NCBI RefSeq assembly: GCF_947507565.1
Contig: NC_089189.1
Coordinates: forward strand, 1,860,001 to 1,924,000
Length of the DNA: 64,000 nucleotides
Reading direction: 5' to 3'
DNA from: Oscarella lobularis
Lineage: Eukaryota > Porifera > Homoscleromorpha > Homosclerophorida > Oscarellidae
The position numbers and the translations under genes are program-made. The notes beneath the pieces are model-generated. The model saw nothing but the letters and a program-made list of their open reading frames with translations. It made no database searches and was not told the origin of the DNA. Each line of letters begins with the position of its first letter. Position 1 is the stretch's first letter. Below, one piece after another: positions 1 to 10,300 of this stretch.

Positions 1-2
1 TC

Positions 3-423
3 CTGTCATTCATCGGCGCGCTGCAGAAGAAGTCTTTGGAGTTCATGCTGTTCGACAGGTCCGAGATAGTCTTGGTCAATAAATGTGTTTTTAATTAATT
101 AATTAACATATGCTAGCAATGATCGTTTTGGTTGTGTATTGTTTTTATACTCATAGCATCATTTAACGACACATTTCTAATTATTGATTTTAGTGTGGGT
201 TGACGTCAAGTATCCGGGAACAGACTTCTCATTTCTTCGCCGTTTCCTAGCTCGAATTGACATTCGTCGACGCTCACGATCGTTTTACCGAAAGGTAAAT
301 CCCGCTTTGACGCTCTCATAGCAACGTTTATTCTTGTTCTCGGTCCCTTAGGTCACCTTCAGATTTGGCCAAGGTGTTTCTCGTTCTTTTGACGACCCAC
401 GGCAATGCAAGACTCTGCTCTGA
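3..423 (+). CDS. 3' end of an unrecognised gene (partial)
   Basis: The window opens inside what looks like a spliced gene. Three exons can be joined in phase: about 3-84, 194-294 and 352-423, with GT/AG borders and a final TGA. The joined protein tail is basic and contains the stretch FLRRFLARIDIRRRSRSFYR. I do not recognise the family. A second frame over 352-490 is also open and reads KVFLVLLTTHGN, which faintly recalls the His-Gly strand of caspases, but the upstream exon phase does not lead into it. Either the splice model is wrong or this is a decayed copy. Confidence 0.3.
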
Positions 424-806
424 CGAAGAGGCTTCTGCAGTTTATTTTGAGTCGGTTTGGGCCTGTTTGCAGCTAGATGGACCAACATATCGACAAACAT
501 TTCATAGGCATACATATGTAGTTTTTATACAGTTCTATATACCTAGATCTTTTCACACGTTCTTTATCTTTTCTCAGACTCTCCGTGATATCGTTTTTTT
601 TCACTTGGAGGATATTTTACGAAAATTATTCGAACCATTTTTTCCAATTTGTTTTCTTCTTATTGTAGTAGCTTAATTAATTTGTCTATGGAAGAGAACT
701 GAGGAATCAATTAGATAAAGAAAGTTCGCAGCATGAAGTGACCAGGTGACATTAGAGACTGACTCTATAAGAGCCACGTAGTCAGTTTCTGTACTTGTGC
801 TTATAG

Positions 807-962
807 AAGAATTGAACCTTTTGCAGCAACAGCTGGAAGACAGAAATAGTCAAATAGAAATGCTCAAGAAACGTCTCAATAGCAAGGCTGAGGACACAAC
901 TGCAGTCAAAGGCGATGATGTTGAAGTGAACGATCAAAAGCTTAGATCGGGATCCTCTGCTG
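807..962 (+). pseudogene. Orphan coiled-coil/glycine-loop exon of a kelch-kinase relative
   Basis: An exon-like stretch follows a TAG acceptor and ends at a GT donor. It encodes a heptad-rich segment (LNLLQQQLEDRNSQIEMLKK) and then QKLRSGSSAG just before the donor. In kinase genes A and K the last coiled-coil exon ends the same way (DKLGTGSYAG and EKLGSGAYAG), with the donor at the same codon. This is therefore probably the pre-kinase exon of a further family member. No kelch exons precede it and no kinase exon follows before gene A, so it looks like a leftover of a deleted or rearranged gene. Confidence 0.5.
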
Positions 963-1701
963 GTAATTCAACTCATAAAATTGGTTATTTCTTGATTCAA
1001 CTTGTGCGCATGCAAGAGCCTCGCCCAAAACGAAGTGAGTACGTTGAGTTTGAAGTCATTCTCTCATACATGCAGGTATTGTCGATCGCGCTTATTTTTC
1101 CCTGTTTGCAAACTACTTTTCACGTCTACCCAGTGCTCTTTTTTATCATCTCATTTGTGCTAAACCCCTGTTCACAAACCTGCTGTATTTTTCTCTTTCT
1201 CGATCCGTGCACGCCAGACGGCGAGAGTAGATCCGCTATAAAGAAAAAGTAACGGTAATCGTTTAGACCTCTGCAAGACAAGAACCAGATGCCTAAAAGG
1301 CGCGATTCAAAAGTAAATTCTTGAAAAGATCAGAAGACGCACAAGCAAAAGGTTGCAATTTGGTCAATTACAGGTTTGATCACGTGAGCCTTCAAATGAT
1401 GATTTCAATAATTTTTTGTTTTCGTTCATTGTGAGTGCCACGCTTTTCGTGCTGTTGCAATTGCTTCAACTTGTTCAAATGAATGACGGGACTTCCGAGT
1501 CAAAGACGGGACTTTCGAATCTCGTGACCTGACTAGACCTGACCTCTTTCCTACTCTCCTCCGGTACCAAAACAAGAACGAAAGGTGAAGAAAATTGTTA
1601 TGCAGCTATTCTGGGAGCCTAGAGATAGGTAACGTCTTTTCCTTAGCATGTAACCGCTTGTTTATCTAGGGATATCGATCTTTCGAAGAATCCACGACGA
1701 A
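963..1701. other. Non-coding spacer before kelch-kinase A
   Basis: I see no convincing exon here. The stretch holds a CACGTG box at 1381-1386, about 320 bp before the gene A start, and a short local repeat of 'gacgggactt' near 1487-1513. The promoter and 5' UTR of gene A presumably lie in the distal part. Confidence 0.4.
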
Positions 1702-4700
1702 ATGAAGTCATCCGCTGAATCCCCAGAGACTCGACGTGGACACGAAAGTGCATTGATCGGCGACGAAGTGCATCTGTTCGGTGGCGAGAATTGCAAAGGG
1801 TATTATTTCCCTCGAAACGAAATCTGGACTTGTAATGTCCAGGACGAAAAGAAATGGATTCGTCGTTGCGCCCGAGGAACGAATATTCCTCCACCCTGCA
1901 TCGGAGCGCGATGCGTCGTCATCAATGGTATCATGTATTCGTACGGAGGAGAAAAGGAAGATGGGCGTCGTCTGGGAGAGATGTTCGGTTTGAATCTGAG
2001 GAAAATGATTTGGTTGGAAATATGCACGCCTACGTATGAAAGAAAACCATGGCAGCGCTCTCACTGCTGCTTATGGGCCATTGGCGAGCGATTGATTATG
2101 TTTGGAGGATTGAGTGATGACATTCCTCCTGATCGTCTTCAAAACAAAGCACAGTACAATCGAGGAGGGAATAATGAGATTTACGAATTCGTGTTGGACG
2201 AAGAAATAGAAACAGGTTAGTTGCGTGATTTGGAAGAGTGAAAATGGATAATTCGAGTTCTTTCTTTAGGTTGTTGGTTAGATTTGGAATTAAGTGGTAT
2301 TAAACCTCTACCACGTTTTGATGCTGCCGTGGAAACGGTCGACCAACATCGTGGAATTCTGCATGGAGGAAATTCTGGATTGAATTATTTTGACGATGCT
2401 TTCATGATTGATTTAGAAGATAAAGTAAACTGCAAGTTCTTTTACAACAAATGATTAATTAAAGACTTTCATTAGAAATGGATCTCCATTGAGTTCCTTC
2501 CTAAACCATGTGCTAGATCGGCGCACAGATTGTGCAGATTAGCGAAAAAAGGATTTGAATCAAGGAACTGCTTCCTCATGATCGGTGGTTCTAAGACTCT
2601 ACTTTCAGACAGCGGTCACATCATTGATTTTGATAGGAGAAAGTCCTACAAGGTAAACAATATCGACTTTCTCTTGTTTTTCTGGGTGCATTTATAATAT
2701 TTAAACTCTTAAGATTGAAATGACTCCGGATGTGGCACCAGTCTGGCTTCACACCCTTCACTGCATAAGCACTGAAGACGGGTCTGCCTACGTCATTCTT
2801 TCTGGTGGCCAGTCAGGAAAAGAATGCAAGCCAATAATTAGAACAATCGCACTTGGTAATCACTAATGATGCGGAATGCATTTTATTTACGTCTAATTTA
2901 TAGGTCCGTCAAACAAATCTTACATGAAAATTGAATCTCTCCTTTTTGCCGAATCAGCATCCATTCAATCTTCATCTGAAGGAGATGGAGATAGCGATCG
3001 AGAGGTTCAGCAACTAATGGAAAGAATGAGGTGAGTGAATAAGTTTTGTGTAATCGAATTCTTGTTGTAGCGTCCGTGCGTTTATAGTCAAGGAATTTTT
3101 GAAACAATGAGAGCTAAAGCTCAAGCTCACAGGTTTGAAATCGATTTTATTAATACCTCATCTTTTACGTTATTCATGACAGAGAAAAATTTGAGGCTCT
3201 TCAAGCTGAAATGTGGAGTTTAATTATCAATTTTTTGGTGTAGTTTTATGCTTTTTGAATAAAGGTCTGAGCTGGCTTCTCGCCACAGTGTTCTTAAAAG
3301 GCAATATGATAGCCAGCGGTGAGCATTTTACAGCTCGTTCGTTACTATGTCGCGATGATGCTCCCTAATGACAGAATGAGCTTACGAGCTATTGAAGAAG
3401 AAAGCAGAAGACAGGTTTTGAAGCTTCAAGCGGAAAAGTGAGAAATTTCCCTTTTTCTATAAACATTTGCATATTACTTTAGAATGAAACTCGCATCTCG
3501 GTGCCAGACTCTCAAAGATGAATGCCAATTTCTGCAAGCGGAAAGGTAAGAAACATCTCAGTCTCATACATATATTCACTGTTTCACTTAGAGACGACAT
3601 GATTACTGAGTTTCAGGCTGATCGTCAATTCTTTGATTCTCAACGTCGAGATTTTGAATCTCAACGTCGAGATTTTGAATTTCAGCGTCGAGATTTTGAA
3701 TCTCGATTTCAAGTTCTAGAAACGCAGCGTCAAACACTCCAAGACTCGCTGGACGAATCGCGACGCAATCTCGACCAATATTTTCAAGTTCTCAGCATTA
3801 GCCCGCAACAAATTCAGTTGTCTAAAGACAAACTAGGAACAGGATCCTACGCAGGTGAAGTCGATCTAAAGCCTAATTAATTACGTACTAGTGACTTTTT
3901 TCACTTGAAGACGTGTTCATCGGCGTTTGGCACGGGATGGAAGTGGCCGTGAAAAAGTTCCACGTTATTATCACAAGCGAAAGAACGATTCCCTTCTTCC
4001 GAAGCGAAGTTTTCACAGCCAGTCGACTCCATCACCCCAACATCGTGCGACTGTTCGGCGCAATGATGAAACCAGGCCTATCATTTCAAATCGTATCCGA
4101 ATTACTCGAGGGGTCGGTGAGCGAATTGATGGATGCCGCTCTTTCGTCCGGCACCTATCTTTCCATTTACGAGCAACTTTCAATTGCCGCCGAGATGACT
4201 TCCGCTATTGCCTACATGCACGAGCTCCTTCCCTGTCCATACGTTCACGGCGACATTCGTTCGACGAACGTGCTGGTAACGAGGGATATGAAAGCGAAGG
4301 TATCCGATTTAGGAGCAGCTCATCTCTTGGGCAGCTCCGAATCGACGGGTCCTCTCAGTCCCAATTATGTCGCTCCAGAACGAAAGGCTCCCACGTCGGG
4401 ACGCAGTTCGTTGCCTAGCGACGTGTACAGTCTAGGCGTTACGTTGATTGAAATATTTACTGGCGTGGCTCCCGTTCCCGAGGAGAGAAGTAGTCAGCTG
4501 AGCCGGATGATGAATCGAGCTCGTTTGCACATGGTATGCTCGAGAATGATTGCTGGTGAAGCCAATATAGGAAATCGTCCGACGAGTGGGCAGTGTCTTA
4601 CGATTTTGAAAAATGAGATCGATGATTGCATTGGGCATGGATCTCGACCAATAAAGCGATTAGTAAAGGGAAAGTTTGAGGGAGAAGGAACGAATCGTCA

Positions 4701-4734
4701 TCACAAAGTGACGTTATTCGACGTCTATATGTAG
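1702..4734 (+). CDS. Gene A: kelch / coiled-coil / TKL-type protein kinase
   Basis: Twelve exons (1702-2215, 2270-2424, 2476-2652, 2714-2855, 2904-3030, 3088-3132, 3183-3212, 3265-3318, 3375-3437, 3483-3545, 3592-3854, 3911-4734) join in phase to 818 codons. Residues 1-330 carry six kelch blades, each ending in a Gly pair (HLFGG, YSYGG, IMFGG, ILHGG, LMIGG, ILSGG). Residues 370-540 are a coiled coil built from small exons, with three near-identical copies of an SQRRDFE unit. The kinase domain follows: glycine loop LGTGSYAG, VAVK lysine about 559, catalytic loop HGDIRSTN (Asp about 659) and DLG about 677, then APER and DVYSLG. There is no signal peptide or membrane helix, so it is likely cytosolic. 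HRD has become HGD, and the catalytic-loop Lys has become Arg. Activity is plausible but unproven. Closest relative here: gene K. Confidence 0.85.
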
Positions 4735-4806
4735 TAGGTTAGACTCGTTATGTATTGACTATTTCTTTTATCGTGTTAGGGACGTGTGATTGTATTAGTA
4801 CTCGAT

Positions 4807-4812
4807 CACGTG
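4807..4812. promoter_or_regulatory. CACGTG box in the 90-bp gap between gene A and pseudogene B
   Basis: The palindrome lies 13 bp before the ATG of the death-fold gene copy. The same context (gatCACGTGacaaattaca) is kept before the intact paralogue F. Such E-boxes bind bHLH factors of the USF/MITF/Myc class. Function here is inferred only from recurrence near several gene starts. Confidence 0.35.
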
Positions 4813-4824
4813 ACAAATTACAAG

Positions 4825-6284
4825 ATGGAATCCGAGACTCGAGAACAGAAGCTCGTATTCTGCCTCGCTGCCAACTGCCAGCGTCTGAAACGCATATTAA
4901 ACGTTTCTAGCATAGCTCAGGCGTTGATCGAGCGTGGAGTGGTAAGCGAAAACGCTCTCCAGAAAGTGGGACGTCTCGTCGGTCAACATACGAGCCTAAA
5001 TCCAACACTGAACCTTCTCAGAGCTTTATTCGACGCTCTGTCTCATCGAAATGAAGAGAGAAAGCATAATCTGAGCGTATTCGTTCTTGCAGCAAGGAGG
5101 CGGAACGATGACGTCATTAGTAGCTGTCTTCCTTCTCTCGGTAAGCAAGAGAAGCCTCGTCAGAAAGCTGACTTGGTTCATTTTTGTTTGTTGCAGACCT
5201 CAGCGAGTGTGAATTAAATGAATTGTTCTTTCGTCTGAAGCGCACGAGCTCTCCGTTTGGTACGTTCGCCTCTGAAACTCAAACATCTATTCATTTGTTT
5301 CACTTCTCATTTATTTAGAAATAAAGCAAACTTTGGCAGATCTCGACGAAAGCGACTGCGTCGCTTTCCTGGAGAGTATTCTTCATGAAAGCAGCCGTAG
5401 CGATAGAAAACGTTTTCAAAATCTTTTGGCGCACACTTCGAAAGCGATGAATTTTGAGTCGGTTTCGAAAGTAGCAAAGAAATTGTCACTACATTTGGCA
5501 GTCAATGAAAGCCATAGCCTTGAACAGGTCCAGCAAAGTTTCAGCACCGCTTTGCTGAGTATTGCTATAGGTTAGATTTTTCCAATAGATGATTATGTGT
5601 GATATGAGAATGAAAAGAGATTTTCTACAGAGAGCTACGATGTTTCTATTTACAAATTTGCTACTGAAGAAGTGAACAGGAACTGGAAAGCCCTAGGAGT
5701 TTTCCTCGACTTCAGTTAGACAGCATGGAACATGACGGAAGAATACGTCAACTAACTTCAAAGGAGCTAGCATGGAATCTCGTATCCAAGTACGTTCAGG
5801 ACAAATGGGCCAAGTGAAGTGCTATTGCGAAAATGTCTTGAAAAAGTCGTGCTGAGAAACGAAGAGGATCAGTGTGACGAAAACAAGTGGCTCAGAGGTA
5901 CACCTTTTGCTACCAAGTCATACCAAAAGTACGCGTTTCCGTCTTTTTGTTTGTTAGCCTTGCCCAAACAGATTAAAAATAATCCGCCTCTGTTTGGTCG
6001 AGAAGGGCAACTTCACGAGATCGAGACCTTTTTCTGGAGTGGCAGAGTTCGTGAAGGTCGCGTTAAACCAAGCGGAAAATGCAAAATTCAAGTAGCTCAT
6101 ACTTCACTCTAGAGAGAACTGGTCAATTTTTTTCTAGGTTTTAAGCGGTCCTGGCGGCATGGGAAAGTCTTCCCTTGCCTACTGCTATGCTTTTCAATTT
6201 TGCAAAGAATATCGGGGCGGTGTTTATTTGCTGAGCAGCGAAACGTCTGCGTCATTACTCGCCTCTTTTAGACAAAGTGTAAGT
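4825..6284 (+). pseudogene. Gene B: truncated, frameshifted copy of the CARD-like/DD/NB-ARC gene F
   Basis: The five first exons of gene F are recognisable: 4825-5140, 5197-5259, 5319-5570, 5631-6091 and 6138-6278. They code for a CARD-like domain, a linker, a second alpha-helical module, a death domain and the Walker A loop GPGGMGKSS. Compared with gene F, the death-domain exon has lost 10 bp after LGVFLDFS, gained an A in 'gacaaatggg', and lost about 8-9 bp before LRKCLEK, so its frame is broken. After the P-loop exon, similarity stops exactly behind the splice donor 'gtaagt'. The rest of the NB-ARC and all TPR exons are absent and MORN-coding DNA follows. This is a dead or at best strongly truncated copy of a STAND-type ATPase gene, lying only 90 bp behind gene A. 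Confidence 0.8.
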
Positions 6285-6363
6285 CTTTTTCAAACATGCC
6301 TTCAACGAATTCTTTCTCATTATTGTTTGTATCTATGTAGTTACGATATTGATTAATTAATAG

Positions 6364-7062
6364 GCGTCGTGGCATTGGTGTTTTACCTTTGCTAATGGGG
6401 ACGTATACGACGGGCAGTTTAAGAGCGATTGCATTACTGGAAAGGGAACGTTTACGTACGCTGATAAATCGCGCTATGAAGGTGAAACTCTCAATTGAAT
6501 GGTATATGAATCAATAATAATTAAATAGGTATTTTTATTTAGAGGCATGGTGAGGAGTGATGACGTATTCGAGTGGCTTTCAATACAAGGGCAAGTGTTG
6601 TGAGAATGTTCGTGAGGGAGAAATGGATTGGGGCGGCGGTACGACCTATAAGGGCCAGTGGAAGGGGGATAAAATGCACGGGAAGGGGCTCTTTATGAGT
6701 AAATTGAACGGCGCTACGATGTATGATGGAGAATGGGAAAATGGGCGGAGACACGGTAAGGGAGCCGAGGCAACGACAAGCGGGAAATATGACGGGGAAT
6801 GGCAGGAAGGAATGGTACAAATTATATTCTAATTTGAAAATATTCGCATACATATTGGTTTCTATAGAAACACGGAAAAGGGAAGAAGACTTCTCTGGTT
6901 GGGAATACGGGGAATTGGCTGAATGATAAGAAACATGGGCGTGGCTTTCGAAAATTGATTTCCGGGGCGACGGAACATCAAATGTGGCAACGGGGAATTC
7001 TTGTAAGTGGCAGCGAAACGACTGCAGTTGAATTTCCAACAATTACTCCTAATAAATTTTAA
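6364..7062 (+). pseudogene. MORN-repeat segment, probably decayed
   Basis: About seven MORN repeats (pattern Y-x-G-x-W/F-x-x-G-x-x-x-G-x-G) can be read: [68 protein letters not shown], and after an intron KHGKG and KKHGRG, ending in TAA at 7060-7062. MORN repeats usually bind membranes or scaffold proteins. Two places look frame-shifted: the first repeat (RRGIGV in one frame, [11 protein letters not shown] in the next) and the start of the third (RHGE, then VMTYSSG in another frame). The first MORN exon follows the truncated NB-ARC P-loop exon in compatible phase 0, so a chimeric transcript is possible. It may equally be the remnant of an independent gene. Confidence 0.6.
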
Positions 7063-7104
7063 AAATGAAAAAAATTACATTTTTCAATGCTTGATAAATT
7101 AAGT

Positions 7105-7126
7105 CACGTGATTATGTTGCCACGTG
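7105..7126. promoter_or_regulatory. Paired CACGTG boxes upstream of gene C
   Basis: Two CACGTG palindromes (7105-7110 and 7121-7126), each followed by 'att', lie 16 bp apart and about 205 bp before the gene C start. Their spacing is close to one and a half helical turns. Proposed as bHLH-factor sites by analogy with the same box near genes A, B, D and F. Confidence 0.35.
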
Positions 7127-7330
7127 ATTTTAACGCCGTCGTACTCGTGTCGTAATTTCTCGTTTTTGAGCCGTTTTCGTCGTCGCCAAGCGATTGAGTC
7201 GTTCTGCAAAGGTGATTTCCGTGACAAAAAACGATTTGTACGTCGATCAATCGTCATTTTGCTTTCTTTTAGACTCGTTTTGATCGAAGCACTCGATTCG
7301 ATTCTCTCGAACCGTTTCTCCTCTTCGAAA

Positions 7331-10300
7331 ATGTCATCCGCGTGTCCGTCATCTCGATTGGGACACGTCGCCGCCGTGATCAATGATGAGATGCTTCTGT
7401 GGGGAGGAGGAGCGGTGAGAGAATCGACGGGAGAGAAGTACTTGTGTTCTCCCGATTTGATCGAGTGCTTCAATCTGTTGACAAGTCAATGGAATAAACG
7501 ACGAGCAACATCAAACAGCCCATCCGACCTTCCTCATCCATGTGCCAACGCACGAATCGGTGTCGTCCAAAATCGGGACATTTATCAATTTGGTGGTGGC
7601 TACATCTCGGCTGATGGCCGTCCTGTCTATTTGAACGATGTTCACAAATTGGATGGATCGACGTTGGAATGGGAACGAATCCATTCCAATGACCAATCAA
7701 CGCCCAGCGGGAGATCCTCACATGGAATGTGCGTGTTAGGGAAGAAAGGAGACGAACATCTCGTCATGATGGGCGGATACGGAACAACGATTGTTTCACC
7801 AGTACCAGACGGATCTCAATTCATTCCTCATCCAAATGATCCTGACAGGGGGAGGAACAATGAAGTTTGGTTGTTTTGCATCCGAAATAGTGAGTGACGT
7901 GTAAAATTATTTTGAATTCAATGTAGACATTTGTTTGAAGGGAATTGGATTCCAGCTCAATGCACAGGAAAAAAACCATATCCTCGAAACGCACATTCCT
8001 TCACTTCAGTAGATATTAATCGAGCTATTCTTATTGGCGGGGATAGTGTTGAGGGAGTATTTGCAGATGCTTTTCTGTTCATGTTCAGTTCACTGGTAAT
8101 GAGATAGGTTTGTTATTAATTAATAAATGTGATTTATTTGCGTAGGAGTGGATTGAAATGACATTGGATGATCATCTCATTCCTCGATGCTACCATTCGA
8201 CGGTTGTTGTTGATATTCCCACATTAGGGGGGCCAGTTGCTTTTCTCTTGTGGGGATATGGGGAAGACTTCTTTCCTCTGTCTCTGGCCCAAATGATTCT
8301 AATTGACTTTCAAAAGTGCAAAAAGGTAATTCAAATATTTTCATATGACATTCTACGATGGCAAAGTTCATTTGACAGGTGTCAATATCAGATGAGCCAA
8401 CTCCAACAGGAGAACAATCAGTCTGCTCTATTGTTACAAGAAGTCTTCTCTTTCTTCTGCGATATGGAGGTTCACCCTATAAATTGGGCAAGGACAGACC
8501 AGAGGCAATATTAGATGTTTTGAAATACGGTAAATAATTTTCAATGTAGCCGTCTTAATTAATTTTATTGATTGCATAGATTTGAAGAATGTTAGTGACA
8601 GACTTATTCGACACGATTCGAAAGAACCAATCGAACAAGAAACTTCAAAATACGATAAGAATGCGCCATTTCTTTCCAACTCTCCAACAATGGTAGAAAT
8701 CAATATTTAAATATCATATAATTATTTTCTTTTTTTTAGAATTGCGAAATACTGTCACAAAAAGAGCGCAACCTGTTGCATCCGTCTCCCCAACGAGTAG
8801 AAGACATAATTGCCGCCGTAACGCCTCAAAGCCTTCTCATCTTCACTCGATGGAAGAGATTCGCCACTCGAGTCTCATTGGACAAAGGAGCGGAGATCTC
8901 CATTCCCAATACGGGATCAATCCTTCGAATTCACACCCGCACCGCACTTTCGCCGACTTCAAAGACGTCAATGAGCTTGACCCTCTTCACATTCGACGCC
9001 AAACTGTCGCAGGGTCTTCTTGACGACGAATTCGTGAGCGATCTGATTCAATTGTCTCTTCCTTCCGGCTTATCCGACGATGACGTACACATTGAAATGT
9101 GTCATGAGCACGGTCTCAATCTCGATCCAATGACGCCCAAAGCAAGCGCTTCCAAAGTCGTCTTCTTCTATCAACCTCACGATCATTTGGCGACGACCCA
9201 ACACCCAATTAAATTCGACGAAAAGATCGTCATTGATAGAGCGGGACAGCGAAAAATCGCCGCTCTTCTTCAATCGTCTGTCGTCAAAGTCATCGTCTCT
9301 CCGTCCGGTCCGCCCGCCGCCGCGGCTTCCGCCGCTGCCGTCGCGTCTTCGAACGACTCTGACGTGAGTTGCAGTTTCTTCACTCATTTCTACGGGTTGG
9401 GTCAACAGGCATTTTCATTCCATGCTCTCTCTTTCGAAAAAATTAAAATTCCCGACGGTTGGCAATTCGATCTCTGCCTCATTTCAACGCGACCCGAACA
9501 TCGGGATCGTTATCTCGCTTATCGCAACGACGGCCGCATTCAACCTCTTCTTTTTGAGCGACGCGTCAAAAATCTCGTTCTCTCTCCCACCGAATTAAAC
9601 GTCGTCGAAGCAGACGACATCGAAGGCTGGATCAACGAGAGTCCCCGCAAGGAATATTTTATCAACATGCAACAGTTGTTGGCAGCGAGAGATAGTCCCA
9701 TTGACGCGTGGGTCAACACCTTCTACTTTGCCTACAATCATCGAGAGCTTCTTCAACGACTGTCAACGATCGCCGCTGACGTCACGATCATTTCAGGCGA
9801 TCAACGTCAATGTCTTCGCATTCAAGACTCTTCAGGCAATTTTCAGAAATATTATGACGAGGCCCTGCAACGCGGCTTCATGTCAATTAATCGGTCTCGC
9901 GTAATTGTTGTCGGCCAAGACGGAGCTGGAAAGTCGTGCCTCGTCGACTCTCTTCTCGACCGACTGTTTGAGAGCGGGAAAGCGAGCACGGAAGGGGCGG
10001 CCGTCACCATGACTTACACTGCAGTTAGAGGCTGGGTGGCCACCAACAGGAAAGAATACTTGGATACTCTTATTGCAGAGGGTTGCTATCGCAATTTACA
10101 ACAGTTGGCGTTAAAAGAGAGCGCTTCTGAGTCGGCTTTTTCTGCTGATGAGATAAACTCTTACTCCGAACCAGAGGAAGAAGCTGAAGAAGCCGGGAAT
10201 CGCGTTTCTCCGGTCAAAACGAAATCTGTACGTCCTGCGGAAGCGGTTGGCATAGAGGCAAAAACGCTCACACATAATCAGCTGAATTTGATGTCCAGTT

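Larger units (their letters stand above)
3749..6284 (+). repeat. Segmental duplication, copy 1 (kinase 3' end plus NB-ARC gene 5' half)
   Basis: This stretch recurs at 17893-20452 with only scattered substitutions and small indels, introns included. The duplication was therefore made at DNA level and not through RNA. The left edge lies inside the last coiled-coil exon of the kinase gene. The right edge lies a few bases inside the intron after the P-loop exon. In this copy the kinase is intact and the NB-ARC gene is broken. Confidence 0.85.

Noticed and set aside
352-676. Long open frame with KVFLVLLTTHGN resembling a caspase strand
   Set aside because: The upstream exon phase leads into another frame, no QACxG-type motif follows, and the later part is plain hydrophobic AT-rich translation.
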